A stretch of DNA of 64,000 bases from contig NC_084670.1 in assembly GCF_028389875.1 (NCBI RefSeq), positions 16,835,383-16,899,382 on the forward strand, in the 5' to 3' direction. The notes beneath the pieces are model-generated. The model was not told the origin of the DNA. It ran no database searches and worked only from the letters and a program-made list of their open reading frames with translations. The first letter of the stretch is position 1, and every line of letters begins with the position of its first letter. Positions 51,278 through 62,369 of the stretch are shown piece after piece. Both the position numbers and the translations under genes were made by a program. The DNA comes from Rhea pennata (Eukaryota; Chordata; Aves; Rheiformes; Rheidae).

Positions 51278-51363
51278 TCATGAACTCTCCCGAATTTCCC
51301 CTTCTTCCTCAGATGAAAGGGATGAACTTTCATTGCTTGAGTCATCAGCAGATTCACTGGCAT
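51278..51363 (-). CDS. ZNHIT6: ZNHIT6 terminal exon, acidic Ser/Glu-rich C-terminus
   Basis: 86 nt after a pyrimidine-rich acceptor (CCCCAG at 51369-51364), ending in TGA at 51280-51278. It encodes a Ser/Asp/Glu-rich tail containing [11 protein letters not shown] and [12 protein letters not shown], followed by stop. Phase matches the penultimate exon exactly. The tail is likely disordered with casein kinase 2-type sites. It differs from the human C-terminus as I remember it. Confidence 0.82.
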
Positions 51364-54300
51364 CTGGGGGTGTAGGATACAAACAAAACAAAAACAAGCC
51401 ATTAGTTCCAGCACTGCTGTTTTCCCTCTTTCCAGTTTGCTCATGAAACAGAAGCAGCGTTCCCTATCTTCTTCCTTTTAATCACAGCTTCCTCGAGGAT
51501 AACCATTTAATAAGATACGAACAGTTTCGTACACAGGATACGGCCCTGTGTAGGACCTCGCAGTTGAAGGAGAAAGCAAGGCAATATTTAGGATTTATTT
51601 TTTTAAATCTTGGTCTTTCAGTCAAGCAGTTAAGCAATACAAAACTCTTCCTCTTTGGGCCCTGAAAATTTCAAATTGTTGCCTTTGTTCATTTTCAAAT
51701 GTCATTTTCCAGGTTGTCACATACATATTTTACAAATGTAATGAATTACAAGTTATTTGAAGTTTTGTTAGCATTTTAAGATGGTGAGCTATTGAGAAAT
51801 ACTAAATGAAAATGAAAACCAAGATGAGGCACATATGTGCTCCTTTAACATGTTCCAGCATCCCAAAGCTGGTATCAAGCTGCATGAATCCATGACCTAA
51901 AGCTGATGAGGTTAAAGCTTCACAATAACTTGGGTGTTAGGACAGGCTGTTGTGTTCCCTTGGTATCATGTTGTGCAGCACTCATTTCCCAAACGGGTCT
52001 TCAGCCCGCGACTCCTGCCTTAATGAGCACCAACCCGTCATCTTGTGGTGAGGTCACCACATGCCACTGCTCTGTGGCACTCGCACATAAGCGATACAAA
52101 AATAAACTACAGCAATGTAGGCCCATGAGACACACGCTATTCACACTGCTATTTTCAAGTGTTTGATCTGCCTATGAATTTAAAGAAATTTTTGAGCATT
52201 TGGTGTCAGATGCTCCATTCAGGAACCATTACCAAACGGGAGCTGATGAGGTACTCTCTTGTCCAGATAACTTCTATGGCTGGCAAACGTGGATAATGCA
52301 TGGGACACAATGTGCACCTGTACAGTTGCAATGGAATTTGTTCAAGAAAATAGAAGCATTTCACCCAGAAACATCCGAGGTCACATTTTGTCTACATTAA
52401 ATCTAGTGTATAATCAATTAACATTTATATGTCAGAGATGTACTGAGTAATGCATGAAGTGAGGATTATTTTTGCCCCTAAACCCTGTAAAAACTTCTGT
52501 AATCCCCTATTGACTTCAGCCATGACTGACCTCGCATGCTGAAAGCAGAGCACCTGTATTTTTTGCTTTCAGCAAGTCAAGCATCAAGACATCACATAAA
52601 AGAATTTGGTAATCTTCTGACTCACAAAGAAGCTCAACAGACAAATTTTAGCTTTAGTTTAGTCTGCTACAGTATGTTTTATTTAATAGGAATTATAGAT
52701 TGCCTTCTCTCAAATATAGTGTATTTGTAATAGGTTTGACAGCATTGCCTATAAGTTAAAATCACCCAGTCCCTCTCATCATAGAACTGTCTGCAGTTTA
52801 CTGCTCATGTAAAACTTAAGCATCAGGTTTAATTTTCCAGTGCCAGTTACCTTCCTCAATCTTTTTTTTTGTTTGTTTTTGTTTTTTTTCTGTTTCAGAC
52901 AAAATACTTCAGTCATTTCTGAGAACAAGGACAGGAAAAATAGACTTTGTCTTCATTAATTCTAGCGCCTTCTCAGCTCTAGCTCCCCTCCGCCTCTGGG
53001 AGTGCTAACCTGAAATACAAGGGTAATGGTCATCTCTGCCAAGCTCATGCCTGCTGCTGCGGCTATGAAAACTAGGCTCTCATCAGCCAGCCTCTTCCTG
53101 GGGAAAGGGTAGATCTGAGATTATTGCGTAAAGAAATATCATTTTAGCAGTTAAATTCCTCATTCATTTTTGTCTGCACTACACACGTTCTAGCCTGCAT
53201 AAACCCCTCTGAAAACAGAGCCCAGCACTGACAGGGGCTGCGCTAGCCCGCGTGCCCGAAGTCCAGTTACCCAAACTGCGGCACACGGCTGCGGCGGAGA
53301 GCTCGGCTGGGCCGGCAGCCAGGGACATGCAGCCCTCCGGGAACCCCGAGAAGGGAAGGGAGGCAGAAAGGAAGGGCAATATTGGCAGAGACAGAGTAAT
53401 CTAGAGCAGGGTGGCTTAGGAAGGAGCATGGGATGGATACAGCTGGTGAAGAACCTGGATGGCGACTAACACAAGATGCCGGGCAGAACAGCCACTGCTT
53501 GGGAGACAGAAGCAGGCTTAAGAACCTCTCTGGTTACAACACACTTCTCCCTGGACGGTCAGGAGGTGAAGTCCAGATTTCCCCTCGCCAAGCATCTCTG
53601 AAAACAGCTAACAAATATTGCTCTTTCTCCTTTATTCCAATGGTGAAACTCAAAGGAAGAACACAGTGCTTGCAGTACACTTCTACAAAAGGCTCCAAAA
53701 GTGACTTTTTGTCTTCTAGTGGTACAACAAGAACAACAGAAAACACCTCTTATTTTTATATTCGTGTTCTGAACATGCTTTTGCTGATTCTGTGGAGTAC
53801 TGGAAACTTGGAAAATTCAGTACCAGAAAAGAGTATGCTTGTTGCAAAATACAGTCTATACTCAATGCATAAATACATAGTTAAGGACTCAGTGCTCATA
53901 CAGAAGATCATAAGAATCACAGAAGAGGGAAAGATTACAAATACACATTCAACACCCTTAATATTTATAAGATAAAAAGTTTATATAAAAATGTGATGCT
54001 CTATGTCTTGCAGCTCACTAGTTACTCATTTTTTTCTTATCATTTAAGAGTATGTATTATTGTTTTACTGGAAACATCAAGTATATAACTGCTCTTGTTA
54101 AAGCAACTTTTTCAGGTGTAAAATGCCTGTTCATCTCTTAGTAAAACAAACACACACCTATCCTTTCACTAAAATTATATTTTTAAAAAACAAACAATTT
54201 AATTTTACCATTTAAACTCAAGCTTTATGGAGAAAAAAAGACAAACAGGTGCTTTGGCAATGGGAAGAAAGATGAGAGACTGAGAAGGCTTTTTTTTTTT

Positions 54301-56791
54301 TTTTCATTATGTATTTCCATAGAGATATTTGGCTTCTTACTTTCCAAAATTACTGCTTGAGTGTTAAAACTAGCTTATAGCAAATATTAAATAAGGAAGG
54401 AGAAGATTTTAATGCTTAACATTGAACAAAATATTTCATCCCTTCACAAGAGCATAAGTGAATGCCTAACTCCTGGTAATGTGAGCAGGCACAAAAGAGT
54501 TTTTTGGACAGCAGAAGGTCTGGCTGAATCAATACTTACTGTATACAAATGAAAAGTTGATAATATTCTATACTATATAAATATCCCTATTTTGCATTTA
54601 AATGTGCTGTAAATATTTAAATAAACAGTGTCTACAGCTATGTATATAAATAATTGCAAGTGCAACTATTTTAAATATTTTATTTCCGTTTTTCTGGAGC
54701 CTTCAGTTCATTTTCATACATGACTGCATACAGATTTAGAGAAGACAATCTGATTTTAAGTGGGTTTCATCCTCCCTCTCTAAATGAGTATTTCTCTTTC
54801 CATTCCTCAGTTACTGTGCTTACATGCTTACTCCCATGCTAACAGAAAAAGCTCCACGAAAAAGTGCACAATTCAAACTCAAGGCTGAAGTAAATGCTAA
54901 TATGTTAAGTAAAAGGATGTACAAAAATAACATGATTTTCACAATTTTAATCACAATTATTTTTCTCTGCTAGTTCTAATCTTTTGCTATGTCATACTCA
55001 ACATCCTGTAACAGGGAACTATGCTCTTGATTTTTACAGGTTCTATAGAAACAGCTGCAAAAAAAAAAAAAGGATTAAAAAGATTAATGAGTCCCTAAAC
55101 CTGAAACAGCTGCCAGTGTTCCCTGAATACTAGCTTCAGGGATGACTGCTGAGTGATCTCTGCAACAGAGGAAAGTCAGTCTTGAAGATCGGCACCAGCC
55201 ATGTGCTGTGATGGAGCTATTGGCATGTCCCCTGCTACATCAGCACTTTCCTCCTTCACCCTCCTGCCCTGCTTTCTTCTGGAACCCACTATGCACTGCA
55301 GAAGCAGGATTTCAAAATACAGTTGTTCAATCAACACCTGTTTGAATCTATACCCTTAAAAGGGCAACTTCCCTACTAGTTCAGCAGACAATAATGACAG
55401 CCACCCTATTCAAATTCAGTTTATGAGTCAATCGTAATCCCCTCCTGGCATCTAAACCACAGGGGAAGGGCTGACTACTGACAAGCAAAGGCCCTAGCTC
55501 AAGAAATAATGGATAAACTGAAGGTATCTAGTGTCCTTGTCCTCCAGTAAATCTACATGCATGTCTAGTGTGAATATCAGCAGATCTAGTTTCTCACACA
55601 AGACCTCTTCCAATCCTTGGGCAGAGTGTTTCACTCTCAGGAGCTCTTGCAACATGTAGGGCAAGAAATGTTCTCACTCTGTTTCTCTGAGAGCAGACTG
55701 CTCTGGTGCATTACTTGGTATAATCTAGCCAAAACAGCCAAAATCTGTGGAATTTTGATATCACTAGTACAATATTCTCAGCATCACATTTATTCAATCT
55801 AATTAAATACGTACAGAGCCATGATCCAGTTTTTGCAAGGAAATTTCCACTGCAAGAATGTTCACACCTTCTTCTCAGAAATTTGTAAACATCAGACTTG
55901 CCCATCGCTGCAAATGATGCAACTGGACAACTACAGTGATTAGTTAAACTGCCTCTTCTATCAGCAGCTGCAAAAAATGAAGCTGGGACATGAAGTCTTC
56001 ATAGTGGGGAAAAGGATGGAAATGAACTTCAAAACTAAAATAACTCCTACTAGACTTCAACTCTTTGCTAAGTTATCTCCAAAACAAAGTTTTCTCCCAA
56101 AGGAGTACTTTTCAAAGATAATGTAGTGTTTTCAACCCAACTGCAAAGTCACTTCATCATTACGATTGTTAATGGCTAGCTTGTAATTCAAAATCATCTG
56201 TCCAGTGTTAGAAGTTATGCTGGGAAATCACAAAAAATCATTTCATTTTGTGATCTGTAGGCTTATTATCTGTAGGCTATTATTATCTGTAGGCTTATCT
56301 TGATCTTCCCCAGAGAGCTTGACTTTTCAGAAACAACCAACTCTGTCAAACTTTGCTCAATATAAAACTTGGCACAATTCTGAAGAATTATTTTACCGTG
56401 TGGCTAAAATTATATTAAAATGGAACAAGCCCTACTAAACAAATTTAGGACAAATACATACAATACAGCTTGTGTTCATAAGCCATTAACCAGTAGATCT
56501 AAGACAGAGCATTCACAACAGCTTTTTTATAGTGATCTTTTACATTTAGAGGGAAATACAAGACATACTGTACATTCCCAGCATTAATAATGGGTGTATC
56601 CTTAATTATTGTTTATCCAACTAAAATATCTAAGCATAGCATAACAGGAAATAAATATATGCTTACCTTGGCCAAGAACCACCATGTCATTCTTCAGTGT
56701 TTTCAAGACCACAAATAACGTTGGGTACTCAATTATTACTTTGTCTTTCAAATTGTCTAGGAGGCTTCTACTGGCATCCAGTTCATTGTAC
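51278..56791 (-). CDS. ZNHIT6: ZNHIT6 (BCD1) last two coding exons, 5' part missing
   Basis: ZNHIT6 is the zinc-finger HIT protein that helps assemble box C/D snoRNPs in the nucleus. The exons are 56791-56667 and 51363-51278 on the minus strand, separated by a 5.3 kb intron with GT-AG ends. The upstream exon ends in phase 1 (donor GTAAGC) and the downstream exon starts with the two bases that complete an Asp codon, so they join in frame. The penultimate exon matches the conserved region after the zinc finger ([27 protein letters not shown]), close to human YYELDPYKSLLDNL and [13 protein letters not shown]. The zf-HIT domain itself is upstream and not in the window. I searched the minus strand to 64000 for preceding conserved segments without success. 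Confidence 0.88.
51364..56666 (-). other. ZNHIT6: ZNHIT6 last intron
   Basis: 5.3 kb between the donor at 56666-56665 and the acceptor at 51365-51364. It contains T-rich stretches (52861-52892), a GC-richer patch at 53200-53350, a plus-strand 180-codon open frame at 53433-53975 without recognisable domains, and a small tandem repeat at 56253-56300. Confidence 0.8.
56253..56300. repeat. Threefold tandem repeat of about 16 bp
   Basis: ATCTGTAGGCT occurs three times in 48 bp, separated by TATT-type spacers, in the last ZNHIT6 intron. Confidence 0.85.
56667..56791 (-). CDS. ZNHIT6: ZNHIT6 penultimate coding exon
   Basis: 125 nt: one base finishing a split codon, 41 codons and one base. The acceptor TTTTTAAG precedes it and the donor G|GTAAGC follows. 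The segment holds the [16 protein letters not shown] motif typical of BCD1. The next exon upstream should end with two bases of an Arg or Gly codon. Confidence 0.92.
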
Positions 56792-57120
56792 CTTAAAAAT
56801 AACAGGAAAGTTTACTTTAGATTTTAATACTACCAAGGACATAATGAATACTTTCTTAAAAAAAAAAGTTTCTGGAAATTCACAAGATTTTCAGATGATA
56901 TCATGTTCAGAAGAACTATCTTATGAATCAGATTAAATATCCAGTCCTATCATCCAACTACACCAAGTTTTTTTTAACCTTCTTAACGTCTAAGCCTAAG
57001 AACATGAGAAGAACGAAATTCCCATCTTTCTATGGGCTGAAATGTTTTAAGAGTTCTTAATAGATATCTTTACCAAAAGCAGATATGGACATCAAAATGT
57101 GTATATACACATACATAAAA

Positions 57121-57187
57121 GTATTTCCTATGGCAGCTCTTCTTTCTCTGATCATTTATATGTTATGCAGTTGGGCTTTCTTTTCCC
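57121..57187 (+). repeat. Direct repeat copy A
   Basis: 67 bp matching 58037-58103 with nine mismatches (about 87% identity), same orientation, 0.9 kb apart. Weaker similarity with indels extends about 45 bp to the left of both. Confidence 0.8.
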
Positions 57188-58036
57188 ATTTATGAAAATC
57201 AGATTCTAAATTAATATAAGACTGAGTGCTCTACTTGTTTTTCCGACCAGTCACCCTTAGTATATACACTTAATACACGTTTGTAATTTTTCATGCTCAA
57301 GGGTTTTCATACTACAAGTTTAATTTACATGGTTAGTAGTGTATCTTAGTTTATCACGTTTGCTTATGGATTATCAATGATTTATTGGAAAGTCAAAATT
57401 AAAAACAGAGCTAAATGACTATCAAAACAAACGCACACTGGAAGCACTTAGAGCTCTGTGCAGTAATGGCTTGCATACTTAAAACAGACAACACTGATCC
57501 CCATTATGGCAATTGTTTCTAAAAGATGGTACAATATTCCTGTTTATGCCCAAGCAAATCTCTGCTCCCAGCATCATCTGCAAAAAATTCCTTGCAGAAA
57601 ACTCCACATATTTGTGCGTGCTACAAGAGGCACAGGTCTTGGACGAGCAGCCCTTTCCCATATAAGGGCTCCTCTTTACCCTAGAGGGTGAAGTCAGTTA
57701 TGTAACAAATTATGCCACAGTAATAAAAACTAAACTGAGCATATTCTCCACAATTATATCTTATAACAGTAATACTCTCTCCCAACTCTCTAACAAAAAA
57801 CCTGGATGTAGTTTTTTGGGAAAAGGAAACAGTATTTCAAAGCCCTCTAAAAGACAACCCCGTTGCTTTCACTTGATATACTTACAGCATCCAACAAATG
57901 CTCTGATATTATTACATTGCAATCTGAGTTACGCGATTCTTTCTGTAATCAGGATTATTTAATTACTACTAAGCTACTGCATCAGTTAAAAGCACATGAA
58001 GTTCAAAAATAAAACATGCTCTGGGTAATAAGTGAA

Positions 58037-58103
58037 GTATTTCTCATAGCTGCTCTTCCTTCTCTGATCATTTACATGTTATGCAGTCGGGTTTTCTTTT
58101 GCC
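58037..58103 (+). repeat. Direct repeat copy B
   Basis: Partner of 57121-57187. Both copies share the core CTCTGATCATTTA and ATGTTATGCAGT; sequence diverges abruptly on the right. Confidence 0.8.
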
Positions 58104-61100
58104 AAAAAATACACTGGACGGGTGAAGGAAATTACATACTTTGATTTACGGGAATGTGTAATTAAGAACAGTACATCAGAGGAGTTAGCGGACAAGAAGA
58201 ATATTGAAGGTAAAACAAGATTTGAGTTCCTGGGATTTAAGGAAAAGTTAGTTTGAGCAAAAACTATTTCTCTCTCATATTCAACTTCAATCATCATGAA
58301 AATATTTGGTTTCATGTTTCTCTCAACCCAAAGTAATTATGACCTGTTCTTACTGAAACCCTTTAAAAGGGATAACAGTATATTACATTTCTTATTGAAT
58401 GAATGCATTCATAACTTGTGGATTAACACACATGAGCAGAAACATATTTACTGCTTTATTTACAGTACTCTAAATGCAAAGTATGGCAATACCTTTCCTT
58501 TGGCAAAGACCTCCACACATTCTTTTCTGGTTAAGCAAACATTTACCACCAAGAGGCTAAAGTAATTCACATGCCACAATACACTTTCCATTATCTCATG
58601 TTTTAGACAAAACATCTTTAGCGTCCAGCTTGGCATAAGATAAAACATTTGTACTTAAAACTATTTTATGATAGTAAATTACTGATGTGTTAGATCACCG
58701 AGTCACAGCTTTATCTTTTCTGTTTTTTAAGTAAATTTTATTGGTTCACAGTGACAGAGAAAACATCCAAAATTTTAGTGCATAATCTGGGCTGTAAACT
58801 TCATGGAGAATATAACAATGGAGCTTAATATTTCTCTTTGAAACTTCCCTGTTACTGCCTACTCTATCCAAAAGACCTCAGTCTACCATACTCTCTACAT
58901 CATATCCAAGTGCAGCTTGAGGTCTTCTGGTAATCCACCTGCCAGTCTTTTCCTTGACTGCACATACTTAAAAGATCTCAGTGGAAAACTAATACCTGTC
59001 TCTCAGTTCTAAAGAAAAATACAGGATGGCTTCTGAACAAGACTGATTTTCTCAGGTTCTCTCTGGAAGACTTTGTCCTGATAAAACCTCCCAAAATTTC
59101 TCCCAGGTGTAGATAAAAGTCACATACACTGAGTTAACAACACAGACCTCTGGCCAGAAGACAGCCTTATAAGGCTTTTCCAGAACCCTAATTTTACACA
59201 CAAATTCAATTTTTTACTTATGAAAGAGTTTAGTCATTTTGGAGGAAAGCTGAAAAGAATGAATCTGAAAAATTACATGAAATGGATTTTTACAAGTCTC
59301 CTGACTTCCTGAACTGATCATGCACCACGAGGAGCTGAATACATGAGGCTGGTAATGCTGCACACAGGTTCTTCTCCCATGCATTTGCCGAGAAGCAGCT
59401 CCATGGTGGGCAGGCGTCACTAAGGCTGGGGCAGGGAGAAGCAGGATCAGATCACGAGGAGGTATTCTTCCACCACCAGTTTTACCTGCTGGCCCTGCAG
59501 CACTGCCAGGTTGCCTGGGCTGCTCAGTAAGAACCAACTGCAGCCCTTCCCAGACCCTTCCTTCAGTGCACAGTCCTATTCAAACAGCCGGTTAAAACGA
59601 ATGACAACCAACATAAGTCTGTCCTTTCACTCTGTGACCCTTCTGCACCCCAGGGCCTCTCACAAGAACCAACTTAACCAAGGCTATCATCCCAAATGAG
59701 CTCCTTCAGCCCTTTATGATAAAATGGACTGGGACACAAGATAAGTTCCAGGCCCTCAAATGAACTGACCATAGTCACAAAACCATTCCCTTACTGCTTC
59801 ATCTTCACACCTCCCTTTAACCATCCCACTGCTTTTTCCTCTCTCCCACTGCCCATCTTAAATTACTGCCTGCCACTGACCACGCATGTCAACAAGCAGC
59901 AACTGCCTTTGAACCCAGATGTGCTCAATCACATCCCTGAAGTGTAAATTTGGAAAGAAATTAACAACACATTTTTTTTTAATAACTCATAGTTAAAACA
60001 TACTACTGGAGATAAGCCTCCACATTCTGGTATCTAAAGCACTTTCTTCCTGCCTTGCCTCCAATGGCTTCTCAGTTGCAACAGCCAGTGGGACTTCTCC
60101 TTGCACTCTTCATGAAACAGTCTTCCTGCCCTGCCACTTAACTTCCCACATATTTTTTCAGTCCCTTCCATACATTCCCACAGTTTCACCATTCTACACC
60201 CCCTTCTGATAAGCCTCCTTGATTATTTTCTTTCCCCAAGCAATGTCTCAAAGAAATGGGCCTGGATTTTTTTCTTAGAAGATTCCATTTATAAGGACCA
60301 AAGAGACAATCTTGGCAGACAACAGCTTTTGACTTCAGTTGGTATGAAACAACAATAACTGCTTCTTAAAGGACAAAAAATAAGTAAAATTTTGCCTGCA
60401 AGTAGGCAATTTAAAAACCTACCAAAACTGTGACAATTAAAAAACTTTAACAAGATTCAGCAATCCTGCATGAGTTCTTATATAATCTTTTACAGATATA
60501 TCTGCTCTGTGAATCACTTTGTTACCTTCCACAAAATGCTGAATTTAACTCGACTCTGCACTTTTGCTAGCATTTATGAGTTTCTGCAAAGGATAGTTTC
60601 AGTATCTATAGTTACTCCACTACCTTCCAGGAATTCAAAAATTCAGTCTCCTAATCTGTCTCCCACAGACAGGAATGCTATATTAGGTCACTGCATGACA
60701 ACAAACCCCCAAATGGAGCCTATGGCTATCATCTCAGTGGCGTAACTTGTCTCCACGAATTCAGACAGCAGGAAATTCCCTGCTAAGAGCAGGTTTTCCT
60801 GAATGTCATCTACAGGAACTACGATTTTAATAGTAAAAAAAAAAACCTTGCAATCTGGAATTAAAGATAAACTGTAAACATGTTATTTCTTCAATTTGAT
60901 CTTTTACTCACTGAAAACAGAGCAAACTGGTTTTAAGCATCTAAGTCACTCCATGTATTACTAAAATACATATGTTTGTATAATAATGTTCAAAATTTTC
61001 TAGTGATAGCTATCAAATAAAGCCCTTAGTCATATTTTAAGCAAAGATTTTTCTTCTTCCTAGAACTGAGTGGAAACATTAAGGTATTTTTTGGCATAAC

Positions 61101-62054
61101 TCAGATAGAACATAGGACTTCATGCAATCTGTTTCAGGCCTAATGCTAAAAACTCATCACCAATCTCCCATCAACTAATGGGAAGAAAAAGGATTACCCC
61201 TCCACCCGCCCCAAAAGGAGTGTAGCCTTTTCTAGACATCTACGTTTGCCTTGAAGAGAGCAAAGGTTGGGTACAACACTTGCAAAGTCTCTTCCAAGCA
61301 CTCATTCTGAAGCGCTGTAGCACAGCAAGGATAATAACTAACAGATGGACTTTCATTCCTAAGTAGTGAATAACCTCTTCGTGTGGTTATGATTTGGTGA
61401 ATATGGAAGTAGTGAAATGCACTTTTGAATTAGATATGAAAGTTGTATTTCAGAAAATGAACATAATGTATTACACATACTTAATGATGTACAATTTTTG
61501 TATTTAGCTTTGTCCCTAGAATTTTAACATTTTTTAAAATTTGGAACAATTTTGTTAGTCTATATATGGGAGAATTAGAAAATTCAGTAAGTTTAAAAAA
61601 AAAAAGTGGAGGTAAGGTTTAAGTCAGACCCCTGTCTTCATTAACTTCATTAATACCTTCATTACAGCACAGCAGGAAGTGTTCAGAGAGAGAAAAAAAA
61701 AGGCAAAATTACGACAGAGACTCTTCTCTTATTATCTTATTTGGCCCACAAATCTTGCTCAGAATCAATTAAGAAAAAAAAGTATTATGAAAATTAAACT
61801 CATCAGGATAAAGAAAAGTTATTTACAGAGCAGGTCTTCCTTATTAGTGTTCTACTCCCTTAGCTGCACACCTGCATAATGGCAGCGGCATGCAGGGATT
61901 GAATCCAAAATACTAAGCATCAACAAGACAGAGCTTCATAGAGTTAAAACAGCAACGTCTACAGACTAACCTCAGGTAGAAGTCCACCTCACAGAAAGAA
62001 AAGTAGCCAGCTTACTAGGAAAGCATCTTATCACCATCTCCAAGCTATAGCAAC

Positions 62055-62078
62055 ATATGTAGAATGCATTCTACATAT
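62055..62078. repeat. Perfect 24-bp palindrome
   Basis: The half site ATATGTAGAATG is followed immediately by its reverse complement CATTCTACATAT, with no spacer. AT-rich sequence with repeated ATGCAT/AATGCATTT units continues to about 62130. Confidence 0.9.
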
Positions 62079-62345
62079 CTGCATTTAATGCATTTCCATT
62101 ATGCATATATGCATATTATAAATGCATTTCCAAACGTAAAGAATATCATGATGCTATTCCTTTTCCCTGCTGTATTTGAGCCAAAGATCATTTTTAAACA
62201 AAGACTCTATTAAAAGAAGCTATATCAATCCACAGCTGCTGCTTTTTTCTATAGGCCATAAGAGGCCCTTCCTCTAGGAAAATCTGAAAACTGTTGAAAA
62301 CTGAATTTTAAAGTGGATTAAAAAAACCCCAAAAAAGAAGGAAAC

Positions 62346-62369
62346 AAAAAAAAAAAAAAAAAAAAAAAA
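62346..62369. repeat. Poly-A run of 24 followed by A/G-rich tract
   Basis: Twenty-four A then GAAAAAAGAAAAAG-type sequence to about 62388. No retroposon body was recognised to its left. Confidence 0.9.

Noticed and set aside
57506-57691. Possible ZNHIT6 or other exon
   Set aside because: Translation resembles no ZNHIT6 segment and the strand is opposite.
58460-58648. Minus-strand frame as an upstream ZNHIT6 exon
   Set aside because: Does not match the conserved ZNHIT6 sequence expected before the YNELD exon and lacks a fitting donor phase.
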